Origin: Bradyrhizobium agreste
GTDB lineage: Bacteria > Pseudomonadota > Alphaproteobacteria > Rhizobiales > Xanthobacteraceae
Length of the DNA: 64,000 bases
Direction: 5' to 3'
NCBI RefSeq assembly: GCF_016031625.1
Contig: NZ_JACCHP010000002.1
Coordinates: 124,001-188,000, forward strand
How positions within the stretch are numbered: position 1 is the stretch's first letter; every line of letters begins with the position of its first letter. The notes below the pieces were generated by a model that saw only the letters and a list, made by a program, of their open reading frames with translations, was not told where the DNA came from and searched no databases. The translations under genes and the position numbers were made by a program. This document shows positions 17,872 through 25,766 of this stretch, one piece after another.

Positions 17872-18144
17872 CTAGTGACGCAGGGTCGAAACCCCGGACG
17901 TCCGGAAAGACGCCGTTAACGCCAATTGCGCCCGCAATTCCCGCAGGATTTCGGGGGCGACCGGCTGGCGGCGCACCTCGGGCCGCTCCGCGTGCTTCAT
18001 GGCGGCGATCAGCCCGGTCAGCCAGAGCCGGCTGCCTGCCTCGCTTCGCCAGTTCTGGTGCTGCCGTTCTGGCTGCATCGCGCGCCTCGCATCCCTGTCG
18101 GCGGGGAATGAGACAATCCCCTGCCTGTTCGCCTGTTCCGACAT
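17872..18144 (-). CDS. Small hypothetical protein
   Basis: A possible 90-residue basic protein with no family recognised. The middle (SRLWLTGLIAAMKHAERPEV) could form one amphipathic helix. It lies tail-to-tail with cfa and its ribosome-binding site is only a weak GGGG. Codon use is GC-rich but cannot alone prove coding. Confidence 0.4.
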   Translation of the reverse strand: MSEQANRQGIVSFPADRDARRAMQPERQHQNWRSEAGSRLWLTGLIAAMKHAERPEVRRQPVAPEILRELRAQLALTASFRTSGVSTLRH

Positions 18145-18216
18145 GACCCCGAAAGAATCCGGGGAGATGTGATCTGCTTCACATAAGTCTGGTCGGCCCT
18201 GGCTTAGACCGTCGCC

Positions 18217-18336
18217 ATGAGCAAAGAGACCCCAACCTCATTCGACGTGCAGGACGACCTCCGCACCGATTACGCCCTGATCGTCACCGGCGTTGGGGCG
18301 GCCCTGGTCGCGCTGGTCTACCTCCTGCTGGTCTGA
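18217..18336 (+). CDS. Small single-span membrane protein (39 residues)
   Basis: An ORF of 39 codons. The first half is polar (MSKETPTSFDVQDDLRTDYA) and the second half is a continuous hydrophobic helix (LIVTGVGAALVALVYLLLV) reaching the C-terminus. This tail-anchored plan is typical of real small membrane proteins. No strong ribosome-binding site is seen. Confidence 0.5.
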   Translation: MSKETPTSFDVQDDLRTDYALIVTGVGAALVALVYLLLV

Positions 18337-18630
18337 AGCCGAGCCGAATACGGCCGGCGTGCGTCATTTCGCGCGCCTCTCGATAGGTCTGCGCGTCAGC
18401 CCTCGGGGTTCACGGGGTTTCAGGATATTTCCGCGGCGCGACCACGGCCCGTTTGCGCCGAGCGACTTCCGCCAAAATCCAGTCAAGCGCGGCGCATGCT
18501 GCGGCTGCTAATCATCCACCATTTTAACTGAGCGGTTGATAGCGGTCAGCTTTTGCTTCCGCTTTGACCTGAGGCGGCGCTTTATCCCGGCCCCGCATCC
18601 GCCCAAGAAAATTGCTAAGCACGTCCGACC

Positions 18631-20136
18631 ATGGCACTGACTGATTCGAACGTTCTCAAACTCGCGCCCGATGCCGGAACTCCCGCCTATCGGAGCGCGC
18701 CGCACAATATCGAGGCCGAACAGAGCCTTCTGGGCGCGATCCTGGTCAACAACGACGCCTTCTACCGCGTCTCCGACTTCCTCGAGGCGAAGCATTTCTT
18801 CGAGCCGCTGCACCAGACCATCTTCGAGACCGCCGCCAGCCTGATCCGGATGGGCAAGATCGCCACCCCGGTCACGCTGAAGACGTTCCTGCCGGCCGAT
18901 ACCGACGTCGGCGGCATGACCATCGGCCAATATCTGGCGCGGCTTGCGGCCGAAGCCACCACCATCATCAACGCCCAGGACTATGGCCGGACCATCTACG
19001 ATCTATCGTTGCGCCGCGACCTGATCGGCATCGGCGAGGACATGGTCAACGTCGCCTATGACGCGCCGGTCGACTTCGCGCCGCGGGCGCAGATCGAGGA
19101 CGCCGAGCGCCGTCTTTACGAGCTCGCCGAGTCCGGCCGTTATGACGGCGGCTTCCAGAAATTCTCGCAGGCCCTCACCGTCGCGGTCGATCTCGCGGCC
19201 AAGGCATTCCAGCGCGACGGCAAGCTGTCGGGCATCTCGACGGGCCTGCGCGACCTCGACACCAAGATGGGCGGCCTGCAGCCCTCTGACCTCATCATCG
19301 TCGCGGGACGCCCCGGCATGGGCAAGACGTCGCTGGCCACCAACATCGCGTACAACGTCGCGCAAGCCTATGTGCCGGAGCTTCAGGCCGACGGCACCAT
19401 GAAGGCCGCCAACGGCGGCGTGATCGGCTTCTTCTCCTGCGAAATGTCGGCCGACCAGCTCGCTACGCGTATCGTGGCCGAGCGCACCGGCATTCCCTCC
19501 TCCCACATCCGCCGCGGCGGCATCACGGAGGCCGATTTCGAGAAGATCCGGCAGGTCTCGATCGAGCTGCAGTCGCTGCCCTTCTATGTCGACGCCACCG
19601 GCGGCCTCTCGATCGCGCAGCTGATGGCGCGCGCGCGCCGGCTCAAGCGCCAGAAGGGTCTCGATCTCCTGGTGATCGACTACATCCAGCTGTTGTCGGG
19701 CTCGGGCAAGCGCGCCAGCGACAGCCGCGTGCAGGAAATCACGGAGATCACGACCAGCCTGAAGGCGCTGGCCAAGGAGCTCAACGTTCCCGTGATCGCA
19801 CTCTCGCAGCTCTCGCGCCAGGTGGAATCGCGCGACGACAAGCGGCCGCAGCTGTCTGACCTGCGCGAATCCGGCTCGATCGAGCAGGACGCCGACGTCG
19901 TGCTGTTCGTGTTCCGCGAGGAATATTACCTCGCCATGAAGGAGCCGCGCCCCGGCACCGAAGAACATGCCAAATGGCAGGCCGACATGGAGCGCACCGT
20001 GGGCCGCGCCGAGGTCATCATCGGCAAGCAGCGCCACGGTCCGACCGGCACCGTCGAGCTGCACTTCGATTCCTCGGTCACGCGCTTCGGCGACCTCGCG
20101 CATGACGGCCAGCTGCCGGATCGCAGCGACTACTAG
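18631..20136 (+). CDS. dnaB: Replicative DNA helicase DnaB
   Basis: Hexameric 5'-3' helicase at the replication fork. The N-terminal domain starts PHNIEAEQSLLGAILVNNDA. The RecA-like domain has Walker A GRPGMGKTSLA (about residue 228), Walker B LLVIDYIQLL and the DLRESGSIEQDADVV segment. The 501 residues are normal. No ribosome-binding site is obvious. The upstream 294 bases after the small ORF at 18217 hold no recognisable gene. alr follows after 48 bases on the same strand. Confidence 0.97.
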   Translation: MALTDSNVLKLAPDAGTPAYRSAPHNIEAEQSLLGAILVNNDAFYRVSDFLEAKHFFEPLHQTIFETAASLIRMGKIATPVTLKTFLPADTDVGGMTIGQYLARLAAEATTIINAQDYGRTIYDLSLRRDLIGIGEDMVNVAYDAPVDFAPRAQIEDAERRLYELAESGRYDGGFQKFSQALTVAVDLAAKAFQRDGKLSGISTGLRDLDTKMGGLQPSDLIIVAGRPGMGKTSLATNIAYNVAQAYVPELQADGTMKAANGGVIGFFSCEMSADQLATRIVAERTGIPSSHIRRGGITEADFEKIRQVSIELQSLPFYVDATGGLSIAQLMARARRLKRQKGLDLLVIDYIQLLSGSGKRASDSRVQEITEITTSLKALAKELNVPVIALSQLSRQVESRDDKRPQLSDLRESGSIEQDADVVLFVFREEYYLAMKEPRPGTEEHAKWQADMERTVGRAEVIIGKQRHGPTGTVELHFDSSVTRFGDLAHDGQLPDRSDY

Positions 20137-20184
20137 ATTGTTCCCCGGGTTGAACGGCGCCGGTCTCTTGCGTAAAACGGCGCC

Positions 20185-21441
20185 ATGACAATGGCGTCCG
20201 CCCCGAAATCGATCCCGCAATCCGGCCCGCTCTCCGCGGAGGCCAACCAGGCTGCCGCGCTCGCAGCCTATGGCGGCGTGCTGACCGTCGATCTCGACGC
20301 GATCATCGCCAATTGGCGCAAGCTCGAGAAGACTGCGGTGCCGGCCGAATGTTCGGCGGTGATCAAGGCCGACGCCTATGGCTGCGGCGCCGAGCAGGTC
20401 GCGCGCGCCCTGAGCAAAGCCGGCTGCAAGACCTTCTTCGTCGCCACCATCGAGGAAGCGCGCAAGGTGCGCGCCGCCGTTCCGGAGCCCACGATCTACG
20501 TGCTCGGCGGCTATTTCCAGAACACCGGCGAGCACTACGCCAAGATCAATTGCCGTCCGGTGATCGGCGACCTCAACGAGCTCGCCGAATGGGACGTGTT
20601 CTGCCGCCGCACGGGGTGGAACGGAGGCGCCGCTGTTCACATCGACACCGGCATGAACCGGCTCGGGCTGACGCTACAGGAAGCGCAGGCCATTATCCCC
20701 CGGATCAATGCCGGCGATCACGGCATCACGCTGGTGATGAGCCATCTGGTCTCGGCCGAGCAGCTCAACAGCCCAATCAATGCCAGACAGCTCGCGGCCT
20801 TCCGCAGCATCGCCAGCGAGTTCACAGGCGTGCCGGCGGCGCTCGCCAACTCCTCCGGCATCTTCCTCGGCGCGCCCTTCCAGTTCGACCTGGTGCGGCC
20901 GGGCGCTGCGCTCTACGGCGTCAACCCGACGCCGGAGGCCGACAATCCGATGCAGCAGGTGGTCGACCTCAAGGCCCGCATCGTGCAGATCCGCAGCATC
21001 GATCGCGGCGAGACCGTCGGCTATGGCGGCACCTGGACCGCGCGGCGGCCGACGAAACTGGCGATCATCGCGGTCGGTTACGCCGACGGCTATTTCCGCG
21101 CCGCCAGCTCCAATGACGGCACCCGCGGCGCCGATGTCATCGTGGCCGGCAAGCGCTGCCCTGTCGCGGGCCGCATCTCCATGGACCTGATCGCGATCGA
21201 CATCACCGATCTGCCGCCGAACGCGGTGCGGCGCGGCCATATGGTGACGCTGCTCGGCGAAGGCATTACCGTCGACGAGCTCGCGCACCATTTCGGCACG
21301 ATCGGCTATGAGGTGCTGACCAGCCTCGGCCACCGCTATGCCCGCGTCTACAAGGGCGGCCATGTCGAGGAGCCGCTGACGAAGCCGGAGCCCGCCTCGA
21401 ACGCCGGGCAGCCGCCGGCGTTGCCGCCGCTGCCGTCTTAG
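20185..21441 (+). CDS. alr: Alanine racemase
   Basis: PLP enzyme making D-alanine for peptidoglycan. The PLP lysine is in AVIKADAYGCGAEQVA (about residue 60) and the catalytic tyrosine region is TVGYGGTWTA. The VNPTPEADNPMQQ stretch and the SMDLIAIDITD segment are typical. Two ATGs (20185 and 20191) are possible starts. The 418 residues are slightly long because of a proline-rich C-terminal tail. The dnaB-alr neighbourhood is common in alphaproteobacteria. Confidence 0.95.
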   Translation: MTMASAPKSIPQSGPLSAEANQAAALAAYGGVLTVDLDAIIANWRKLEKTAVPAECSAVIKADAYGCGAEQVARALSKAGCKTFFVATIEEARKVRAAVPEPTIYVLGGYFQNTGEHYAKINCRPVIGDLNELAEWDVFCRRTGWNGGAAVHIDTGMNRLGLTLQEAQAIIPRINAGDHGITLVMSHLVSAEQLNSPINARQLAAFRSIASEFTGVPAALANSSGIFLGAPFQFDLVRPGAALYGVNPTPEADNPMQQVVDLKARIVQIRSIDRGETVGYGGTWTARRPTKLAIIAVGYADGYFRAASSNDGTRGADVIVAGKRCPVAGRISMDLIAIDITDLPPNAVRRGHMVTLLGEGITVDELAHHFGTIGYEVLTSLGHRYARVYKGGHVEEPLTKPEPASNAGQPPALPPLPS

Positions 21442-21446
21442 TCAAT

Positions 21447-21581
21447 CTCTCGTGCCCCGGACGCAGCGCAATGCGCCGCACTTCGCGGCGTAGTGCGCTG
21501 CAGAGCCGGGGCCCACATCTCAACAGTGCACTGTGTCGCCTCTGGGTCCCGGCTCGCGCTGCGCGCGTCCGGGACACGAGA
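21447..21581. repeat. Intergenic inverted repeat
   Basis: A 135-base element bounded by TCTCGTGCCCCGGACGC and its near-complement GTCCGGGACACGAGA. Internal hairpins include the GCGCCGCACTTCGCGGCG region. It lies between the convergent alr and cysteine-rich-repeat genes. It resembles the other dyads of this window in place and composition. Confidence 0.65.
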
Positions 21582-21582
21582 C

Positions 21583-21798
21583 CTACTTCTTCTTTCTGCT
21601 GTCCAGCGCTGTCTTGCAGGTGGCGCTGAGCTGGTCGCGCTTAGCATTGAGACAGGCGACGATGCCGCTGCCCGGCGCGATGCCGGCGCAGAACTTGTCG
21701 TAGTCCGCCTTGCAAGCGCCGCGCGTTTCGGCTGACTGTGCCGTGGCCCCGGAGAATGCGACGACGAAGGCGATAGCGGCAAAGCTCAACTTGGACAT
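21583..21798 (-). CDS. Exported cysteine-rich-repeat small protein
   Basis: A 71-residue secreted protein. The signal peptide is SFAAIAFVVAFSGATAQSAE. The mature part has four cysteines in the pattern of the GLG1-type cysteine-rich repeat (ACKADYDKFCAGI, then IVACLNAKRDQLSATC). Such repeats are frequent in short periplasmic proteins of Bradyrhizobium and have no assigned function. It is divergent from xth, with a 40-base gap. Confidence 0.8.
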   Translation of the reverse strand: MSKLSFAAIAFVVAFSGATAQSAETRGACKADYDKFCAGIAPGSGIVACLNAKRDQLSATCKTALDSRKKK

Positions 21799-21838
21799 TG
21801 TATCTCCGGAGACGGAAGGCAGGAGCCGGTAGCTCTAC

Positions 21839-22609
21839 ATGAAGATCGCGACATTCAACATCAACAACATCAACCGCCGCCTGCCCAATCTCTTGGCATG
21901 GCTGCGAATGGCGAAGCCCGATGTCGTCGCGCTTCAGGAGTTGAAGGCAAGTGATGGCGAATTTCCGGCGGCCGCGATCGAAAGGGCCGGCTACGGCGCG
22001 GTGTGGCGTGGACAAAAGAGCTGGAACGGCGTCGCCATTCTCGCCCGCAATGCCGAGCCTGTACTGACGCGAGATCGCTTGCCGGGAAAGCCTGCCGATC
22101 TCGAGGCGCGCTACATCGAGGCCGCCGTGCGCGGCATCATCGTCACCAGCATCTACCTGCCCAACGGCAATCCGCAGCCGGGACCGAAATTCGACTACAA
22201 GCTCGACTGGTTCGCGCGGCTGCGGCGCCACGCCAGGAGCTTCATCAAGCAGGACCTGCCGGTGGTGCTCGCCGGCGACTACAATGTTGCGCCAGGCGAG
22301 ATCGACATCTATCCGACGCGCTCATGGGACAAGGATGCGCTGATCCAGCCGAAGAGCCGCGCGGCCTTTGCCGCGCTGGTCGAGCAAGGCTGGTGCGACG
22401 CGATCCGCGAGTTGCATCCGGACAAGCGCATCTACACGTTCTGGGACTACATGCGGAACCGCTGGCCGCGCGATGCGGGCCTGCGGCTCGACCATCTCCT
22501 GCTCAGCCCTGCCCTCGCCCCGCGCCTCGTCAAGGCCGGCGTCGACAAGACGATCCGCGGCGAGGACGGCGCCAGCGACCACGCGCCGGCGTGGGTGGTG
22601 TTGAAATAG
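21839..22609 (+). CDS. xth: Exodeoxyribonuclease III (AP endonuclease)
   Basis: DNA-repair nuclease acting at abasic sites. A 256-residue endonuclease/exonuclease/phosphatase fold. It starts MKIATFNINNINRRLPNLL, with the metal glutamate in VVALQELKA, the LAGDYNVAP motif, and the final catalytic SDHAPAWVVL. All match bacterial ExoIII. The downstream neighbour is convergent, with a 14-base gap. Confidence 0.95.
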   Translation: MKIATFNINNINRRLPNLLAWLRMAKPDVVALQELKASDGEFPAAAIERAGYGAVWRGQKSWNGVAILARNAEPVLTRDRLPGKPADLEARYIEAAVRGIIVTSIYLPNGNPQPGPKFDYKLDWFARLRRHARSFIKQDLPVVLAGDYNVAPGEIDIYPTRSWDKDALIQPKSRAAFAALVEQGWCDAIRELHPDKRIYTFWDYMRNRWPRDAGLRLDHLLLSPALAPRLVKAGVDKTIRGEDGASDHAPAWVVLK

Positions 22610-22623
22610 CCCCACGCGTAGGT

Positions 22624-23436
22624 TCAGCGCCCGTAATATTCCTGTGCCGTGTCCCACGCCGCCTTCTGCAGCAGCTGCGCCGTGTCCGCATCCAGCCCCA
22701 TGACGTACGAATTGCCGATCGGCGAACGTCCGGTCAGCGCGGCATAGGTCACGCATGCCGCAAGATAGGTGCCCGCCGGGCTCGGATGGCGTTTGTCCGG
22801 CGCGTAGAGATTGAGCTCCGGCTGCAGCTTGCGCACGCGCGCGAAAGCAAGGCCCGCGGGGATGACCAAAGCGTCATTGGCGTTGCCGGCGGTCGTATAG
22901 GCTTCGGCCAACGCCTCGGTCATCTCGGGCTTGTCGGCGTAGGCCCAGGACATGAACAGCACCGGCCGCATGCCGTGGGCGCGGACGATCTCGCTGTCCT
23001 TCTTCACGAAGGTTGTGAAGGCGTCCTTCAATTGCGGATGGATCGGACACTGGCTGCAATCCATCATCACGACCGCGTCGTACTGCCGGCCCGGCTTGTT
23101 GAAGACAACGTTGTTCTGCTCGTCGAACGAATACGCGCCGAGGCCAGCCGGCCGCAGCAGATTGTCCATGTCGTGCCAGTCGAGGCCGGAGCCGCCGATC
23201 GTGGCCATGGTGTTGCGATACGCCGCCTTGTTGGCGGCGTCTGCAGCCCGCTCCATGAAGGTGAGATGTCCGGGCATGCCGTTATTGTAGTAGAAGAAGC
23301 TGTTGCCGACGAACAGCGCCGCCTTGGGAAAGTCGGGCCCCAGCGAGGTGACTTTCGGCTTGGTCTGCGCCTGTGCGTTGAAGCCGGCAACGGCCAGACA
23401 CATTGCGACCATTACTCGCGCAAAAAGACGCATCAT
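22624..23436 (-). CDS. Exported SGNH-hydrolase-like protein
   Basis: A 270-residue predicted secreted protein. The signal peptide is residues 1-23 (RLFARVMVAMCLAVAGFNAQA). FVGNSFFYYNNGMPGH resembles block I of SGNH/GDSL hydrolases (Gly-Asn-Ser), and APDKRHPSPAGTYLA resembles block V with Asp and His. That suggests a periplasmic esterase or acyltransferase; the substrate is unknown. The start at 23436 follows a G-rich ribosome-binding site, while the longer frame has no signal peptide. A broken gene lies just upstream. Confidence 0.75.
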   Translation of the reverse strand: MMRLFARVMVAMCLAVAGFNAQAQTKPKVTSLGPDFPKAALFVGNSFFYYNNGMPGHLTFMERAADAANKAAYRNTMATIGGSGLDWHDMDNLLRPAGLGAYSFDEQNNVVFNKPGRQYDAVVMMDCSQCPIHPQLKDAFTTFVKKDSEIVRAHGMRPVLFMSWAYADKPEMTEALAEAYTTAGNANDALVIPAGLAFARVRKLQPELNLYAPDKRHPSPAGTYLAACVTYAALTGRSPIGNSYVMGLDADTAQLLQKAAWDTAQEYYGR

Positions 23437-23467
23437 GCGTTCCCCCCTTTTTCCAGGGGGAAACAAA

Positions 23468-23629
23468 TCAACTTTTCCAGGTCGCCGCAAGCGGACGAAC
23501 GCGCCAGTAATAGGCCCACAGCGCGCCACGCTTGGTGCAGAGCGTGCAGGTGCAGCGCGTCACGCTCGAAGGCGCCTCCGTCACCTCGAACACCGTCTCA
23601 CCGCAATGACAGCTTCCTTCGATCGGCAT
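23468..23629 (-). pseudogene. Truncated GFA-family (Mss4-like zinc) protein
   Basis: Starts well, with GGAGATGCGG before the ATG and MPIEGSCHCGETVFEVTEAP, then CTCTLCTKRGALWAYY, the zinc-binding N-terminal half of the glutathione-dependent formaldehyde-activating (GFA) family. After about 42 residues the similarity stops and the frame ends at residue 53. Intact members have 115-150 residues and two more cysteines. The missing C-terminal half is not found before the next gene, so this is a deletion remnant. Confidence 0.7.
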
Positions 23630-24027
23630 GATCCGCATCTCCCCGTTTGTCAGGAGAGGGTCGTAGCCGGCGCCTGCTGCCAACATGCTGTCAGCAGCAT
23701 GGTTCGACCCGCGCTTCGGCATGCAGGGATTGGCGGCTTCCGGACCGCAACGACAAAAACATGAAAAACAACCCCATGCACAGTAGCCGGGGATAGCGGA
23801 ATCAATGGGTTAGCGCGCGATGGAATCGGGATGAGGCCTCACTGCGTCCCACCTCGCTGGTCGAGCCTGAGCCGCGACGCGATTTTCTGATTTCACGAAG
23901 GTGCAAGTGGGCGCATCGGGCAAAACAGGCAAAGCAGCGCTTGCGACGGAGCCGCTCAGGAGGCTATCAAGAGGCTGCCCGTGCCGGTCGGGTTTGAGTC
24001 AATTTGAGTCAATTTGCCTCTCGGGAA
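23630..24027. other. Intergenic region upstream of the winged-helix regulator
   Basis: About 400 bases without a convincing gene. The only clear structure is the tandem 10-base repeat at its right end. It presumably holds the promoter of the regulator gene. No terminator or RNA was recognised. Confidence 0.5.
23993..24012 (+). promoter_or_regulatory. Tandem 10-base repeat before the winged-helix regulator
   Basis: Two exact, adjacent copies of TTTGAGTCAA (20 bases), one helical turn apart, 15 bases upstream of the ATG at 24028. OmpR-type winged helices bind direct repeats of about 10-11 bases, so this may be an autoregulatory site. It also argues against the TTG start at 24004, which lies within it. 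Confidence 0.5.
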
Positions 24028-25620
24028 ATGGGCGTGAATAAAGCACTGGATCTCCGCTTTGGAGATCTGATCATTGACGCATCGTGCCTCTTCGCGAGCC
24101 GCAACGGGCAGACCATCCAGTTCACCAGAAACGAGCGCGCGCTGCTGCTCGCCCTCACGCGCAATCCGAATCGCCTCATGCGCCGCGGCCGCCTGCTCGA
24201 CGAGATCGCTTCGGAATCCGACGTATCCGACCGCAACATCGATTTTCTGGTGAACAGGCTGCGGGCAAAGCTCGGCGACAGCGCCAAAGCGCCAAAATAT
24301 ATCGCGACCCAATATGGCGAGGGCTATGTTTGGATCGCTACGCCATCTCCGGTTGCGCCGATCGAGGCGCTGCTCGTTATCGGATCGGCGTTCGGACCGC
24401 AGGGACATCCCTTCAGCCAACAAGCGTCTTCGCTGGTGGATCGGCTTCGCGACCTGATCGCCGCTGGCGTCGGCGTTGGCCACAAGATCGTCGTTGCCGA
24501 GAACTGGCGGCCTGCCGCCGCCGACAAGCTGCGCTATGTCCTGCAAATGAGCTTTCTCGCCGGCAACGAGCAGCTTGATTGTGCGGCCACCTTGCGGGAA
24601 ATGCCGTCAAAGCGCATCGTCAAGGCGTTTCGTCTCCAACTCGACATGGCAGACTCCGCATCGTTCACCGCCGAGGCGAGCCGGGTCTCGAATGGCGTCA
24701 TCGACGCTCTGTCGCAGGCCCTCATTGAGGCCTCCACGGGTCTTGGCACACCCGTGGACGAACCGCTTGAGACGCGCCTCCACATAGCCGCGAGCCTGCT
24801 GTCAACCTCAAATCGGTGGTGGCTGGCAAACGGCGAGCAACTCGGCAGGAATCGCGAGCAGGATCCGCTCAATGCAGACATCGCCCTGCAATGGTGTCTG
24901 CACCTGTTCGCGCGCCTTGTCCACACCAGTCCGTTCGGCGAGACGAGCCTGGAAGAACGCTATCGCATCGAAAGCGAGATCGATGCCACGGTGCTGGAGT
25001 GCCTGCCCGCCGTCGAGACGAACCCGCTGCTGATGTTGGCGGCCGCCAAGCTGCTGTACTTCATCAACCGGGGTCATCTAGAACTGGCGGAGGACATTGC
25101 CGAGCGAGCCTTCGCCCGGACCGCGGACTTTGCCGCAGCCTTGCCCATCATGGGGCAATTGCGCTACGCGCGTGGCCGTTTCGACGAAGCTGCCGGATTC
25201 TTTGATCGGGGCATCGAGATGTTCGAACCGGACTCCGATTTGCATCTCCATATGCGGGTCTTGAAGGCCATCTCCGTACTTGCGTCCGGCGACCGCGCGT
25301 CGCTGGATACGGCTGTCGCTGATGCGGCCAGGGAGGCGCCGCGTTGCCCGCGCGACATCGGCTTGACAATCGGCTGGATGATCGCTTCGCCCGATCAGAA
25401 GTTGTCGGCGGCATCGGCTGATGCGCTTGCCGCGATTGGCCCGGCCGGTGCAAGCAATGCGATCGAATATCTCTACTTCACGTCGGCGCGCCACCTCGTC
25501 TCGGAACAGGCGCGCGCCAACGTCATGCGTGGCCTGATCGCGCATGTGACGAGGCTGCACGGCGTGCAGGCCGTTCCTGCCTTTGTTCTCAGGAACATCG
25601 GTTCGACCGCCGCGGGCTGA
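24028..25620 (+). CDS. OmpR/CadC-type winged-helix regulator with helical C-terminal domain
   Basis: About 530 residues. The N-terminal 100 form a transcriptional-regulator C-type winged helix (FTRNERALLLALTRNPNRLM, then DRNIDFLVNRLRAKLGD and YIATQYGEGYVW). No receiver domain and no membrane segment are seen. The long C-terminal part is alpha-helical with TPR-like stretches (for example residues 350-420, AEDIAERAFARTADFAAALP). The ATG at 24028 is preferred to the TTG at 24004. It precedes the autotransporter gene by 146 bases and may regulate it; that link is inference from position. Confidence 0.8.
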   Translation: MGVNKALDLRFGDLIIDASCLFASRNGQTIQFTRNERALLLALTRNPNRLMRRGRLLDEIASESDVSDRNIDFLVNRLRAKLGDSAKAPKYIATQYGEGYVWIATPSPVAPIEALLVIGSAFGPQGHPFSQQASSLVDRLRDLIAAGVGVGHKIVVAENWRPAAADKLRYVLQMSFLAGNEQLDCAATLREMPSKRIVKAFRLQLDMADSASFTAEASRVSNGVIDALSQALIEASTGLGTPVDEPLETRLHIAASLLSTSNRWWLANGEQLGRNREQDPLNADIALQWCLHLFARLVHTSPFGETSLEERYRIESEIDATVLECLPAVETNPLLMLAAAKLLYFINRGHLELAEDIAERAFARTADFAAALPIMGQLRYARGRFDEAAGFFDRGIEMFEPDSDLHLHMRVLKAISVLASGDRASLDTAVADAAREAPRCPRDIGLTIGWMIASPDQKLSAASADALAAIGPAGASNAIEYLYFTSARHLVSEQARANVMRGLIAHVTRLHGVQAVPAFVLRNIGSTAAG

Positions 25621-25766
25621 ACTGTTGCCAGCAGGCCGCAGTATCTGGTCGATCGGGCTCGATCAGGGCGTGTCCTGCGATCCTCAAATATTGTCCAAAC
25701 AATTGCCTGCTAGCGACGCCGACGCCGGCTCAACTTAGTCGGCCAATATGCAAGGCGGCGTGCAGG

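Noticed and set aside
19003..20640. Long minus-strand ORF (545 codons) opposite dnaB and alr
   Set aside because: An antisense shadow of high-GC codon use. No ribosome-binding site, no domain, and His/Arg/Gly-rich composition typical of reversed coding DNA.
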